A stretch of 37,883 nt of DNA from Pirellulaceae bacterium (GTDB taxonomy: Bacteria > Planctomycetota > Planctomycetia > Pirellulales > Pirellulaceae): NCBI GenBank assembly GCA_025459145.1, contig JALORD010000024.1, forward strand, positions 1-37,883. The letters run 5' to 3'. The notes beneath the pieces are model-generated. The model was not told the origin of the DNA. It worked only from the letters and a program-made list of their open reading frames with translations, and did not search any database. This document shows positions 1-8,832 of the stretch, piece by piece; position 1 is the first letter of the stretch; each line of letters begins with the position of its first letter. The position numbers were made by a program, and so were the translations under genes.

Positions 1-77
1 TTGTCGCTCGCATCGACCACCCACCACTTTTCGCTAATTTCGCCCGGTTTGGCGATATACGTCTTCGTACCTGCCAC
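1..77 (-). CDS. rplM: 50S ribosomal protein L13, N-terminal part (cut by window edge)
   Basis: The minus strand reads from a GTG at 77 into MAGTKTYIAKPGEIS, then EKWWVVDASDK, and runs off the window. This matches the start of ribosomal protein L13, whose bacterial members share a 'W.VVDA' segment near the N-terminus. L13 binds 23S rRNA early in large-subunit assembly. The GTG start is supported by a GGAG sequence seven bases upstream (minus strand). rpsI usually follows rplM, but it would lie outside the window. queA lies 148 bp upstream on the same strand, and a strong hairpin sits directly before the ribosome binding site. Only 25 codons are visible, so the call rests on the N-terminal signature alone. 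Confidence 0.85.
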   Translation of the reverse strand, partial: MAGTKTYIAKPGEISEKWWVVDASD

Positions 78-90
78 GATACTTCTCCCT

Positions 91-125
91 AGCAGCCCCT
101 AAGGGGCCGCCCTCTTAGGCCTGCT
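91..125 (-). promoter_or_regulatory. Hairpin in the rplM 5' leader, two alternative foldings
   Basis: Read on the minus strand, AGCAG (125-121) pairs with CTGCT (95-91), and CCTAAG (119-114) pairs with CTTAGG (103-98). Together they form an 11-bp stem with a small internal loop. A competing hairpin, GCCCC/GGGGC with a 3-base loop (95-107), uses the same bases, so the two are mutually exclusive. The element ends a few bases before the rplM Shine-Dalgarno. Ribosomal-protein leaders often control their own operons this way. That role here is inference, and there is no U-tract to suggest a simple terminator. Confidence 0.45.
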
Positions 126-225
126 CCGGCGCACTTGCTCGAAACGCGTAATTTAACTGGTCCAGGGCATCCTTACAAGGGTTGGTTCATCGGCATTGCG
201 CCCAGATTTTCCCCGCCAAGCACAA

Positions 226-1272
226 CTAAATGATGAGCATGGCATCGCCGTAACTATAGAAACGATAACGCTCTGCGATGGCTTGCTCGTACGCTTGCCG
301 AATGAGCCGATCGCCGCCAAATGCCCGGACTAAAATCAGGAGGGTGCTGCGGGGAAGGTGAAAATTTGTCAGCAGGGCGTCGGTGGCCCGGAATGAGTAG
401 GGGGGGCGAATGAACAGGTCCGTAGGGCCGGAATAGGGCGCCAGGGAACCGCCGGACGCACAGGTCTCCAAAGTGCGGACTACGGTCGTTCCGACGGCAA
501 CGACTTTGCCGCCCCGCTGGCGCGCCGCGTGCAGCTTTTCAATCGTCTCGGCACTGACGTCGCACCATTCGCTGTGCATTGGATGGTCGGCCAGACGTTC
601 TGCGGTGATGGGGCGAAACGTCCCGATACCAACGTGTAGCGTGACGTGCGAAGAATCGACTCCTGCCCCTTCGAGCTGGGCTAGTAACTCCGGCGTGAAA
701 TGGAGTCCGGCGGTGGGAGCCGCGACAGCGCCCGGTCGGGCGGCGAAAACGGTTTGATACCTGGAGACATCGGTCTCGACCATTTCGCCATCACGAATAT
801 AGGGGGGCAGAGGAACCCGCCCCACCCGCGCCAGCAATTCGAGGGCATCCCCTTCCGGTTCAGGCAGCACGGCCCAAATGCCGCCCGCCTGTTTGGCCAA
901 CAGCTTCAGTTCAATTTTCTTCCGCGTATCCCAGGAAATGACCTCGATCGATTCGCCCGGCTCCAACTTGCCGCGAGTCTTGCTCAAGACCTGCCAGATG
1001 CCATGTTCCTCGGCAGCAACAAATAGCCCTGTCCAACGGGCTCCCGTGCGAACCCGGCGTCCAACCAGCCGGGCAGGAATCACCCGAGTATCATTAAATA
1101 CCAGGATGTCGCCTCGGCCGAGCAATTCGGGTAGATCGCGAATGTGAGCATGCGAAATCGACTCGCTGTCCCGGCGAACGACGAGCAGTCGCGCATCACT
1201 CCGACGGGCAAGCGGCTCTTGGGCTATAAGCTCACGAGGGAGGTGATAGTCGTACTGGTCGAGTTCGGACAT
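226..1272 (-). CDS. queA: S-adenosylmethionine:tRNA ribosyltransferase-isomerase QueA
   Basis: QueA transfers and isomerises the ribosyl moiety of S-adenosylmethionine onto preQ1 at the wobble position of tRNAs with GUN anticodons, giving epoxyqueuosine in queuosine synthesis. The 348-residue product has the usual family length and begins MSELDQYDYHLPRELIAQEP, the typical QueA N-terminus. Other family segments are HVTLHVGIGTFRPI, GTTVVRTLE and the C-terminal TNFHLPRSTLLILV. The open frame extends 48 codons further upstream, but that part is unlike the family and would overlap the divergent glycosyltransferase, so the ATG at 1272 was chosen. The gene points toward rplM, 148 bp downstream. No other queuosine genes are visible. 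Confidence 0.95.
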   Translation of the reverse strand: MSELDQYDYHLPRELIAQEPLARRSDARLLVVRRDSESISHAHIRDLPELLGRGDILVFNDTRVIPARLVGRRVRTGARWTGLFVAAEEHGIWQVLSKTRGKLEPGESIEVISWDTRKKIELKLLAKQAGGIWAVLPEPEGDALELLARVGRVPLPPYIRDGEMVETDVSRYQTVFAARPGAVAAPTAGLHFTPELLAQLEGAGVDSSHVTLHVGIGTFRPITAERLADHPMHSEWCDVSAETIEKLHAARQRGGKVVAVGTTVVRTLETCASGGSLAPYSGPTDLFIRPPYSFRATDALLTNFHLPRSTLLILVRAFGGDRLIRQAYEQAIAERYRFYSYGDAMLII

Positions 1273-1367
1273 GCAGTTTACGCGAGAGAAAATACACCAC
1301 TCCCGTCGAGTATAGGGGAGACCGGCGCGTCGTGGCAGGTGAGCAACCGGGTCGAAGGGGCAGAGGT

Positions 1368-2543
1368 GTGGCCATATCTCAAGCGGAGTTGACATCCAGT
1401 TCGCGGGGTGAATCACCTCGGCCGATTCGACTGGCTCTGGTGATTACCGAACTCGCGCCGGGGGGTGCCGAACGCTGCCTCGTTCATCTGGCGACCAAAC
1501 TCGACCGCAGCCGGTTCTGTCCTATTGTTTACTCGCTCGGGCCCGAACCAAACGCCGGACGAAGGGAGTTGGTCGACAACCTTCGCGCGGCAGATGTAGA
1601 AGTCACATTCCTCGGTCACGCTTCGCCGCATCGTGTACTGACTGCTATCGGGCAACTAGCGGCACAATTCCTGCGGCAGCCTCCTGATGTCGTGCAGACT
1701 TTCTTGTTTCATGCCAACGTCGTCGGTGCGCTGGCCGCGCGTCGCGCCGACGTATCATCGGTCGTTCTCGGAGAACGGGTCGCGGATCGGCGTCGCTGGC
1801 GAGCGTGGTTGGAGCGATGGGCCGGTCGAGACGCCGCCCGGGTCGTGTGTGTCAGCCAATCCGTTGCCGATCACTGCCGACGACTTGGTTATCCCGCAGA
1901 GCGGCTGGTGGTAATCCCCAACGGAGTTGATGTTGCTGCATTTGCGGGAGCAGTGCCGCTCGATCTGCGTGAACTCGGGTTACCGTTGGGCCGCCGCGGA
2001 ATCGTATACATCGGCCGATTGCACAAACAAAAGGGGTTGCAATCGCTTCTGGCCAATGCTGCTCGTTTCCTGGGGCCGCTACCGAACCACGACCTGATCC
2101 TGGTTGGCGATGGGCCGGAACGCCGGAGTTTGGAGCAGTTGGCCCGCGAGTCTGGTTTTGCCGAACGGATTCACTTTGTGGGTTGGAGGACGAGTGTACC
2201 TTCGCTCCTGGCCGCAGCTGATCTGCTCGTGCTCTCTTCGCGGTGGGAAGGAATGCCCAATGTCATCCTGGAAGCCATGGCCGCCGGAAAGGCAGTTGTT
2301 GCGACGAGGGCTGAAGGAGTTTTGGAGCTACTAGGTGAACAGGCGGAACCACAAACCGTGGCCTTGCACGACGAGGCGGGACTTGCCACGCGAATCGCAG
2401 AGTTGGCAGCCGACGTATCCACACGCGAGCGTCTGGGCCGCTTGAACCAAGCTCGTGCTGCCAGCACGTTCTCGCTAGCGGCGATGGTGCAGCAATACTC
2501 GCGCCTGTACGAAACGCTAGCACGTCTCGGGGAAAGTTGTTGA
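1368..2543 (+). CDS. GT4-type glycosyltransferase (GT-B fold)
   Basis: This is a glycosyltransferase of the GT4/'glycosyltransferase group 1' kind. Such enzymes use nucleotide-activated sugars to build lipopolysaccharide, capsule or exopolysaccharide. The N-terminal Rossmann half starts with LALVITELAPGGAERCL, typical of this group. The C-terminal half has IPNGVDVAAF, the nucleotide-site segment VYIGRLHKQKG and the EX7E motif in EGMPNVILEAMAAGKAVVAT. No signal peptide is seen, so it is cytoplasmic or membrane-associated. The start is uncertain. The GTG at 1368 has an AAGGGG five bases upstream, while a GTG at 1332 and a TTG at 1389 are also in frame. It is divergent from queA. The acceptor and donor sugars cannot be read from sequence, and no polysaccharide cluster adjoins it. 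Confidence 0.88.
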   Translation: MAISQAELTSSSRGESPRPIRLALVITELAPGGAERCLVHLATKLDRSRFCPIVYSLGPEPNAGRRELVDNLRAADVEVTFLGHASPHRVLTAIGQLAAQFLRQPPDVVQTFLFHANVVGALAARRADVSSVVLGERVADRRRWRAWLERWAGRDAARVVCVSQSVADHCRRLGYPAERLVVIPNGVDVAAFAGAVPLDLRELGLPLGRRGIVYIGRLHKQKGLQSLLANAARFLGPLPNHDLILVGDGPERRSLEQLARESGFAERIHFVGWRTSVPSLLAAADLLVLSSRWEGMPNVILEAMAAGKAVVATRAEGVLELLGEQAEPQTVALHDEAGLATRIAELAADVSTRERLGRLNQARAASTFSLAAMVQQYSRLYETLARLGESC

Positions 2544-2784
2544 TTTTGCCGCTACGGGTGACGCTGTCCACCTTGCGCTGCGAGTTTGCTCCAATCGGTC
2601 GCGAAAACGCCGTTCAAACCGCCAGACGGCGCGGGCGTGCCGCGTGAAACTCAAGTTGACGTAGGCGCACGGATACTTAAGTTGTCACCAGCGGTTGATC
2701 GATGGCCCGAGAGAGTGTCTCGCAGTTAAGTTGGCCCCCCGTCGGCGTGTTGTATTTTCGATAGTCCGTCCGTTCGTTCGCGTC

Positions 2785-2982
2785 CTGCAACGGGCGAGCA
2801 GTGAACGGCCACCCACTGCTGGCTTGGCCGGTCCCCGGAGGCCGGTTCGTTGCAGACCGGCGGCAAGATGCCAGCCGGATGCGAACGCAGGCCTCTTTCG
2901 CTCGCTGCGAACGACGCCTGCAGGCATCGACCCAGCCGCGGGAGCACGGATGCTCTCGCGGGTCGATCGCTTGGTGATCGAC
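2785..2982. other. Cluster of nested inverted repeats in a convergent gap; candidate structured RNA or repeat element
   Basis: The gap 2544-3012 lies between two convergent genes and holds no convincing ORF. It contains consecutive perfect or near-perfect stems. CTGCAACG (2785-2792) pairs with CGTTGCAG (2848-2855) and encloses AGCAGTG/CACTGCT (2797-2803, 2814-2820). GATGCC (2867-2872) pairs with GGCATC (2923-2928) and encloses GCAGGC/GCCTGC (2887-2892, 2916-2921) and TTCGC/GCGAA (2897-2901, 2907-2911). CGACCC/GGGTCG (2928-2933, 2960-2965) encloses GCGGGAGCA/TGCTCTCGC (2938-2946, 2951-2959). GTCGATC/GATCGAC lies at 2962-2968 and 2976-2982. I do not recognise RNase P RNA, tmRNA, SRP RNA or 6S RNA in it. 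Nothing else is evident in the rest of the gap. Confidence 0.5.
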
Positions 2983-3012
2983 GCTTATCGCCATTTAGCC
3001 AGCCGCGACGGG

Positions 3013-4338
3013 TTAACCGCCGCTCACGACCGTGAAATAGCTCGGAACTACTCTGTCGAAGTATTCCGGTTTCATTTCTACCGGCAGGCCACTGTAAACG
3101 CAGAAATTGCGAATCTGCTGGAGTAGGTCTCGCGGCTGGCAGCGGCGGAGGGGCCGCCCGACGGGTTCGTAGTGATTCTGGATCAAATAGTCGACGGCCG
3201 CTTCATTGAATTCGCAGTGCAGGCTTTTGGCCATGACCTTGAAGAGCAGTTTAAATTCGGCCAACGTAGGATCGCCGACTTCGATCTTATAGGGAATTCG
3301 GCGAAGAAATGCTTCGTCAGCCAAATCAGTCGGTTCAAGATTCGTCGAGAATATAATTAACTGTTCAAAGGGGACTTGGATTTTCTTCCCCGTTGCCAGC
3401 ATGAGAAAGTCATAGCGATTTTCGAGCGGAATGATCCAGCGATTGAGCAAGTCGGTAGGCGAAATTCGCTGCCGGCCAAAGTCGTCGATCAAGAGGCAAC
3501 CGCAATTGCTCTTGAGTTGCAAGCTCGCCTCGCTAACGTTGCTTTGTGGGTCGTGACGGATTTCGAGCGCGTCCATGGTAAGCTCGCCGCCGACGATGAC
3601 CGTGGGTCGTTTTACCTTGATCCACCGTCGATCGTGTTCGCCTGTTTTGAGAAGGCTGCTGGAACTGCTTTCGAGCGGTTCATGGCATGCTGCGTCGAAC
3701 AATTTGATGAATTGTCCGTCTTCCGTGATGACACGCGGAATCCAGATCGAGCTGCCGTAGCACATCGTCATCCGCTTGGCGAGCGTCGTCTTGCCGTTCC
3801 CCGGCGCTCCGTACAGGAAGAGTCCCGCTCCGCTATTCACTGCGGGCCCGAGCATGTCAAACATCTCGGCGGAGACGGAAACGTCAGAAAAAGCCTTCTG
3901 CAGATGCCGACGCTGCGGCGCTTCGGCACGAATGGTTTGGGCCTCGACGGAGACGATGTAATCGTCGAGCGGGACGGGCGCCGCGCCAATGTACGAACAC
4001 TGTTCGAGAGCGGCCTTGGCCCGCTGGCGTCCCTGATCGGTCAGCGTGAAGACAAAGTCGTTCAGCTGAGCGCTGCCGCTATTGATCAGTAATTGTCGCT
4101 GCCGGAGCGACGTAAAAATCGCATCCAGAATCATGAACGGAAGACAAATGTTGTCGGCGATTTGCCGCCCGCTTGCCGATCCGATCAGCGACAAATATTT
4201 GAGGATCAGCGTTTCAATTAACGCCGCCGTCAAACCAGTCTCTTCGATGTTTTTGGGCTCTGCCGGCCGAAATGTGTCTTCCGACAATATCGACGCGAGT
4301 AGGCTGCCAGCAGCGGCGGGAGCTTCAGTGGCGGGCAT
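3013..4338 (-). CDS. AAA-family ATPase with N-terminal helical/winged-helix-like region
   Basis: The 441-residue protein is an AAA ATPase. Walker A is GAPGNGKT (177-184), Walker B is CLLIDDFG (281-288), sensor 1 is IIFSTN (328-333) and a likely arginine finger lies in FLRRIPY (344-350). A sensor-2-like GRPLRRCQPRD follows near 394-404. Residues 30-115 look like a winged-helix domain, with an ILKYL...GRQIADNICLP segment. No membrane segment is seen. The start at 4338 was preferred because the 43 upstream codons lack family character, although no Shine-Dalgarno is present. Related proteins are common in planctomycetes, but their client is unknown. The gene ends a minus-strand run, 214 bp after bpt. 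A role as a regulatory or remodelling ATPase is inference. Confidence 0.8.
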   Translation of the reverse strand: MPATEAPAAAGSLLASILSEDTFRPAEPKNIEETGLTAALIETLILKYLSLIGSASGRQIADNICLPFMILDAIFTSLRQRQLLINSGSAQLNDFVFTLTDQGRQRAKAALEQCSYIGAAPVPLDDYIVSVEAQTIRAEAPQRRHLQKAFSDVSVSAEMFDMLGPAVNSGAGLFLYGAPGNGKTTLAKRMTMCYGSSIWIPRVITEDGQFIKLFDAACHEPLESSSSSLLKTGEHDRRWIKVKRPTVIVGGELTMDALEIRHDPQSNVSEASLQLKSNCGCLLIDDFGRQRISPTDLLNRWIIPLENRYDFLMLATGKKIQVPFEQLIIFSTNLEPTDLADEAFLRRIPYKIEVGDPTLAEFKLLFKVMAKSLHCEFNEAAVDYLIQNHYEPVGRPLRRCQPRDLLQQIRNFCVYSGLPVEMKPEYFDRVVPSYFTVVSGG

Positions 4339-4552
4339 GTCAGTGAATTCGGACGAGGATGCAGGACCAGGAAGTTCGCCAGCGCATTGGCGGTGCCGCG
4401 GCCCGGCCCTCCAATCCGGATATTCGGAGCTTTCCGACCGCGATACCGTTCGTGCGCAGGCAACCATAGGTCACACGCGGCGATCTGGGGCCGCTCGCTC
4501 CTGACCATCGGCCTGTCACAGCCTGCGGCCAGACGAGTTTCGCTACAAAACG

Positions 4553-5257
4553 CTACGAAAAATCCTGCCACTTACCGCCGATCAGCCGCTGATGCGGGTG
4601 AAACCGGGCTTTGTAAGCCATGTGCGGCGACTGGGCGATGTAGAAACCCAAATAGAGATATCGGCGGCTTGTTTCCCGGCAAAGGGCCACCTGCTTCAGC
4701 ACCGAATAGGTGCCCAGGCTGACTCCCTGAAACGCAGGATCGTAGAAACAATAGACGGCCGAGAGGGATGACCGGCCTGCATCGGCAATGGCTACTGCGA
4801 CCAGTTGGTTGGCATGCCAATAAGTCAGTTCCCAACTCTCACAGCATGTGTGGACAAGAAAATCGGCATACGACGATTCGTCGATCGACTCATCTTCATG
4901 GACCAAATTGCGCATTTGGCGGTGCCTGTTGAACAGATCAACTCGCCGCTCATCGACGCTGGGCGCAGCAATCTGCAGTTCGAGCAACTCGCAACCGCGC
5001 CGCCACTCACGCCGCTGAGTCGCATTGGGTTGGAACGAATTCAGATCAAGACGAATCGGCTCGCACGCGCGGCATTGCGGACATGCCGTCCGGTAAAGGA
5101 AGACTCCCGTGCGCCGGTCTCCGGATGCCAAACGCTCGTCGAACTCGGCAGGCGTCAGCGTGCTGACTGGATGCCGATATGGCAATCTTGCGGTGCGGCC
5201 CGACAGGTAGGAGCACTCGTGCGGCTGATCGAAGACAACGATCTCGCGCGTCGTCAC
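4553..5257 (-). CDS. bpt: Aspartate/glutamate leucyltransferase (arginyl-tRNA--protein transferase family)
   Basis: Bpt transfers leucine from Leu-tRNA to proteins with N-terminal Asp or Glu, marking them for ClpS/ClpAP (N-degron) degradation in the cytoplasm. The 234-residue product has the short bacterial length. Its N-terminal domain carries HECSYLSGRTARLPYRHP and the cysteine cluster ACPQCRACEP. The C-terminal GNAT-like half has SAVYCFYDPAFQGVSLGTYS, YLYLGFYI and MAYKARFHP, all typical of the family. The symbol follows the bacterial Leu-transferring branch, but Arg specificity (ATE) cannot be excluded from sequence alone. It starts 52 bp after the MMPL exporter on the same strand and may share its transcript. 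No clpS or aat lies nearby. Confidence 0.93.
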   Translation of the reverse strand: MTTREIVVFDQPHECSYLSGRTARLPYRHPVSTLTPAEFDERLASGDRRTGVFLYRTACPQCRACEPIRLDLNSFQPNATQRREWRRGCELLELQIAAPSVDERRVDLFNRHRQMRNLVHEDESIDESSYADFLVHTCCESWELTYWHANQLVAVAIADAGRSSLSAVYCFYDPAFQGVSLGTYSVLKQVALCRETSRRYLYLGFYIAQSPHMAYKARFHPHQRLIGGKWQDFS

Positions 5258-5309
5258 CGTGAACCCCTGGCCAAACTGCCGATTGCTGGGAAAGTGGCAC
5301 TACTGCATT

Positions 5310-7712
5310 CTATCGGGAGATCGCTGGTGCAGGGACGACCTGCACTACCTGGCTGTCACGTTCGGTCCATTGCAAGAGCAGTGGAAGCACAATGAGATTG
5401 CCCGCTAGCCCTCCTAGCATAGTCAGCGTGACTAGCGCTCCAAAATAGACGGTGGGCACAAAGGCACTGGTCACCAGTATGCTAAACCCCACCATCAGCG
5501 CGAGTGTGCTGAGCACCATGGCGAGCCCCACCGATTGCTGCACCTCCCCCAGTGCCGCGGCAACTGACTTCCCCGCGCGGCGCAACCGCTGATAGGATAC
5601 CAGATAGTGAATCGAGCTATCCACGGATAACCCCATGGAAACGGCCGCAATCATTGCCGTGCCCATATTGATGCGCAAGTTCAGCCAGCCGAGCATCCCC
5701 AGAACTACGAAGATCGGCAGCGCATTGGGCACCATGGCAATCGCCGCCAGACGGGGGCTGCGAAATGCCAGCAGCAACATCGTGAAGATTCCGGCCGCGG
5801 CGGCGCCAAACGTCGTCCACTGGTCGGCGAGCATGCTCTCAATCAGGCTCGTTAGCAGGACGAAGAATCCCGTTACTTCCGCTCCTGGAGAATCATGATC
5901 TGCCGGAAACTCGGCTTCGGCCAACTGCGCGACAGCGGCCAGCAACTCGCGCTTTTGCTCGGCGGATTGACGCTCGTGCGCGCGGAGCATGATCCTGAGC
6001 CCGTTTGCGCCCTGAAGGTCTGAGTCACTCGCTCGCAGGGTTGCCACAAAGTTCGGCATGGCAGCGGCCATGGCTTGCGCTCGTAATTCTGCGGTCGGCG
6101 TGAACCTGGCCAATACGGGATCGGCGTCCATGGCATCGAGCGCGTCGACCAGGCTAATGACCTTCGTCAGGGCGGGGAGACGCTTGCCCGTGGTTGGATC
6201 CGTCACGCGGACCTTTCTCAATTGCTGCTGCAGGCGGCGCACGCGAGCGACGTATTCGGCGTCCAATACCTGCGGGGCAGGGACAATGACGTCGATCACT
6301 CCCGCTCCGCCAAGCTGCGTCTCCACGAACTCGTAAGACTTCACGACACGGCTCTCGGCGCGAAAATTTCGCGTGAAATCGGATTCCACCTCCAACTTCC
6401 AGGCTCCAGCTGCAGCTACTGACGTGACGATAAGCGTCACGCTGGAGACCAGGATTCTTTGCCTCCAGACGATATCCCGGAGCTTCACAAGCCAGTTCCC
6501 TAATGACCGCTCGGCCCACGCCTCCCGCTCGCCGCCCGACGCGCGCTTCCCAACTAGCGCGAGGCTCGGAAACAGGAGGCAAATCGCGGGAAGCACCGTT
6601 AACGCTCCCACCATCATCATGGTGCCAAAGTCCTGCACCGGGCCCACCTGAGCACACCACAGCGATCCGAACCCGACAACATCCGTCGCGATCGCACCGA
6701 CGACCGGCCAGGCAAGCTGGGTGAGTGTCGGCGGAAGCGCATCGCGCGGCGCCATCGACTCTCGCTGAAGTTGCCGGAAACGCACGATGATGTGCATCAC
6801 GGTCGCCACGGCGACAACCGTGATGATGGCGGTCAGCATCGAACTGACCATCGAGAGGGCCAGGCCGCTCCACACGAGCGCCGCACGTGTCACCACCAAT
6901 GACCACTGGACAATAACAAGGGGCACAACCAACCAGCGCACACTGCGAAAGCACAACAAGATCGTGGCGCCCAGCAACCAGAGCGACCAGGTACCAAGTC
7001 GAGCGCCATCGACGGCGAGCAATTCGAAACCGTCGATCACCATCACGGGTTCCCCCGCTAGCATTCCGGGCGGCAATCCATCGGGCAGATTGCGAACGAT
7101 CTCGTCAAGCGACTGGATTGTGGCGGTTCGCGAGTCCGAACCGTCCCCTTGGACCGCGGCAGGTTCGAGTAGGCAGACGATCGCCGCAGTTTGGCCATCC
7201 ACGGAATGGGTATACCCGGCGAACATTTCCCGAAATTTGCGGGCCAGTTCGCTGCCGGGATTGAGAACGGGTGGACCTTTCCACTTCTCTTGTCGGCTTT
7301 GGCCCAGAAAGTCAAGCAATGCGGCAGCCTGGCGCGATTGTTCAAGCCTCCCCAACAGTTCGTTGACCTGGGCCAGACTCAGCACATCGCGGACTCCCTT
7401 CACGCGCCGCAGCCTCGCGCTCACGTCGGCCAGGCGGACCATCCCGGCGCCGTCAAGTGACAGAAGTCCATCGTCTTCATAAACGACGAGCACGATTTCG
7501 TTCCCGCCGAAATCACGCTTCAGACGCTCATAGGGGGGCAGGAGCGGATCGTCCGGAGAGAACATCCGCTCAATACTGCGATCGAATCGCACTTGTGTTG
7601 CCGCCGGATAGGCGACGAGATACAGACCGATCGCCGCAGCGAAGAACAACCAGCGGCCGGAGATCAAGATCCGCACGAATCGTTCAGTGCATTTCATGAG
7701 TCGCGCAATCAA
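5310..7712 (-). CDS. MMPL/RND-superfamily exporter
   Basis: This 800-residue inner-membrane protein has the two-half RND layout of the MMPL/HpnN-like branch. It has TM1 at about 20-37, a large periplasmic domain to about 238, five membrane segments to about 388, TM7 at about 419-437, a second periplasmic domain to about 625 and a final membrane block at about 630-785. The second half has the family motif VDSSIHY, with D698 and H702. The matching site in the first half reads VATVMHI, with alanine (A303) where the aspartate is expected and H307 retained. Relatives export lipids, hopanoids or other hydrophobic compounds using the proton gradient; the substrate here is unknown. A second possible start is the Met at 7697. 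It lies between the EamA gene and bpt. Confidence 0.88.
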   Translation of the reverse strand: MIARLMKCTERFVRILISGRWLFFAAAIGLYLVAYPAATQVRFDRSIERMFSPDDPLLPPYERLKRDFGGNEIVLVVYEDDGLLSLDGAGMVRLADVSARLRRVKGVRDVLSLAQVNELLGRLEQSRQAAALLDFLGQSRQEKWKGPPVLNPGSELARKFREMFAGYTHSVDGQTAAIVCLLEPAAVQGDGSDSRTATIQSLDEIVRNLPDGLPPGMLAGEPVMVIDGFELLAVDGARLGTWSLWLLGATILLCFRSVRWLVVPLVIVQWSLVVTRAALVWSGLALSMVSSMLTAIITVVAVATVMHIIVRFRQLQRESMAPRDALPPTLTQLAWPVVGAIATDVVGFGSLWCAQVGPVQDFGTMMMVGALTVLPAICLLFPSLALVGKRASGGEREAWAERSLGNWLVKLRDIVWRQRILVSSVTLIVTSVAAAGAWKLEVESDFTRNFRAESRVVKSYEFVETQLGGAGVIDVIVPAPQVLDAEYVARVRRLQQQLRKVRVTDPTTGKRLPALTKVISLVDALDAMDADPVLARFTPTAELRAQAMAAAMPNFVATLRASDSDLQGANGLRIMLRAHERQSAEQKRELLAAVAQLAEAEFPADHDSPGAEVTGFFVLLTSLIESMLADQWTTFGAAAAGIFTMLLLAFRSPRLAAIAMVPNALPIFVVLGMLGWLNLRINMGTAMIAAVSMGLSVDSSIHYLVSYQRLRRAGKSVAAALGEVQQSVGLAMVLSTLALMVGFSILVTSAFVPTVYFGALVTLTMLGGLAGNLIVLPLLLQWTERDSQVVQVVPAPAISR

Positions 7713-7769
7713 ATGGCGAGCGCGAAGTACCGTTGGTAGAGTATCCCTGATCCGCAGCTGGACCTGCGG

Positions 7770-8750
7770 TCACACTTCACGCGGCACCACGGGGACTGAT
7801 CTCGATCGTGTCAGTATGACGAGGCCGACCACCGTCAATAGAACTCCGACCAGAAGCCACGACGAGAGCGCCTCTTGAAACAGGACCACTCCCGCCAGCG
7901 CCGCCAGTGCAGCCTGCGTGGCATTCAGGGCATTCACATAGACGACACTTGTGAGTTGAAGCGATCTTGTCAGGGCCAGGAATGCGACCGTGTTACAAAC
8001 GCCAGCCAGGACCATGATCAACAAATCATCCCCCGTCGTGGCCAGGATGTTGTCCAGTCCCAGCCGCCACCAGCTGACGGCGCCCAGGCTGACGATCCCC
8101 GTAATTGACACGATGAATAGCGTGGTTGCGAGCGGCATTCCTCGAACAACGCCGTATCGGATTACGACATTTAGCACCGAATAAGCCAGGCCGCACAATC
8201 CACCCGCACCGACCGCCAGCAGGATCTGAGAACCATTAGCTGGCCCGCGGGAAACCGATTCGCCCGCTTCTTGCGCGCCAAGCGACAAGACCACCATGGC
8301 AAGGAGCAGCACACCCAGGGCACTGGCTGCCTTCAACGTAATGGGTTCATGCAGAAACACGCGGCTGAGGACGGATGCGGACACAATCATGCCGCCAAGC
8401 GTCAGGGGAACAGTAAGAGCTACGCCCAACTCGCTGAGGGCGAATTGGAACGACACATTGCCAATTAGCTGGCCGCCGAGGCCGGCCGCGGCAACCATCC
8501 CGACCACCTGCCAAGACCGAAAAAGTGGGTCACCGCGTCGAACCATTAGCCACAGCCAGGGGGCCATGAACACCACGGTGGGCATCGCTTTCACAGCCGA
8601 CACCCACACCACGTCGCAGTCGTTGACAGCTCGCAGAAATGAATTAGAGGCCGTATAGATCGCCGCCGAGGCCAAGCCACACAATGTCCCCACCAGATGA
8701 GGATCCAAGCGTGGGGGTGGTTTCGGCAGAGGGGGTGGCGGCGGACTCAC
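7770..8750 (-). CDS. EamA/DMT-superfamily transporter
   Basis: The 326-residue protein has about ten hydrophobic segments arranged as two EamA repeats, as in drug/metabolite transporters of the inner membrane. A proline-rich leader of about 15 residues (MSPPPPPLPKPPPR) comes first. Repeat 1 covers roughly 18-160, starting LVGTLCGLASAAIYTASN. Repeat 2 covers roughly 178-318, starting ILLAVGAGGLCGLAYS and including ALNATQAALAALAGVVLFQE, the family's usual last-helix pattern. The family moves small metabolites, amino acids or drugs, and the substrate here cannot be predicted. It lies 82 bp downstream of tex and 57 bp upstream of the MMPL exporter, on the same strand. Confidence 0.88.
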   Translation of the reverse strand: MSPPPPPLPKPPPRLDPHLVGTLCGLASAAIYTASNSFLRAVNDCDVVWVSAVKAMPTVVFMAPWLWLMVRRGDPLFRSWQVVGMVAAAGLGGQLIGNVSFQFALSELGVALTVPLTLGGMIVSASVLSRVFLHEPITLKAASALGVLLLAMVVLSLGAQEAGESVSRGPANGSQILLAVGAGGLCGLAYSVLNVVIRYGVVRGMPLATTLFIVSITGIVSLGAVSWWRLGLDNILATTGDDLLIMVLAGVCNTVAFLALTRSLQLTSVVYVNALNATQAALAALAGVVLFQEALSSWLLVGVLLTVVGLVILTRSRSVPVVPREV

Positions 8751-8832
8751 AGGACAATTCTAGTTGACGAGAGCCCCGCGAGTAGGTCCCCGGCCGACCA
8801 CAGCCGATCCTCCTTGGAAACCTATCTGCCGG

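Noticed and set aside
2695-3126. Open frame of 143 codons in the gap after the glycosyltransferase
   Set aside because: It overlaps the end of the AAA ATPase gene, has Arg/Pro-rich composition typical of non-coding GC-rich frames, and runs through the nested inverted repeats.
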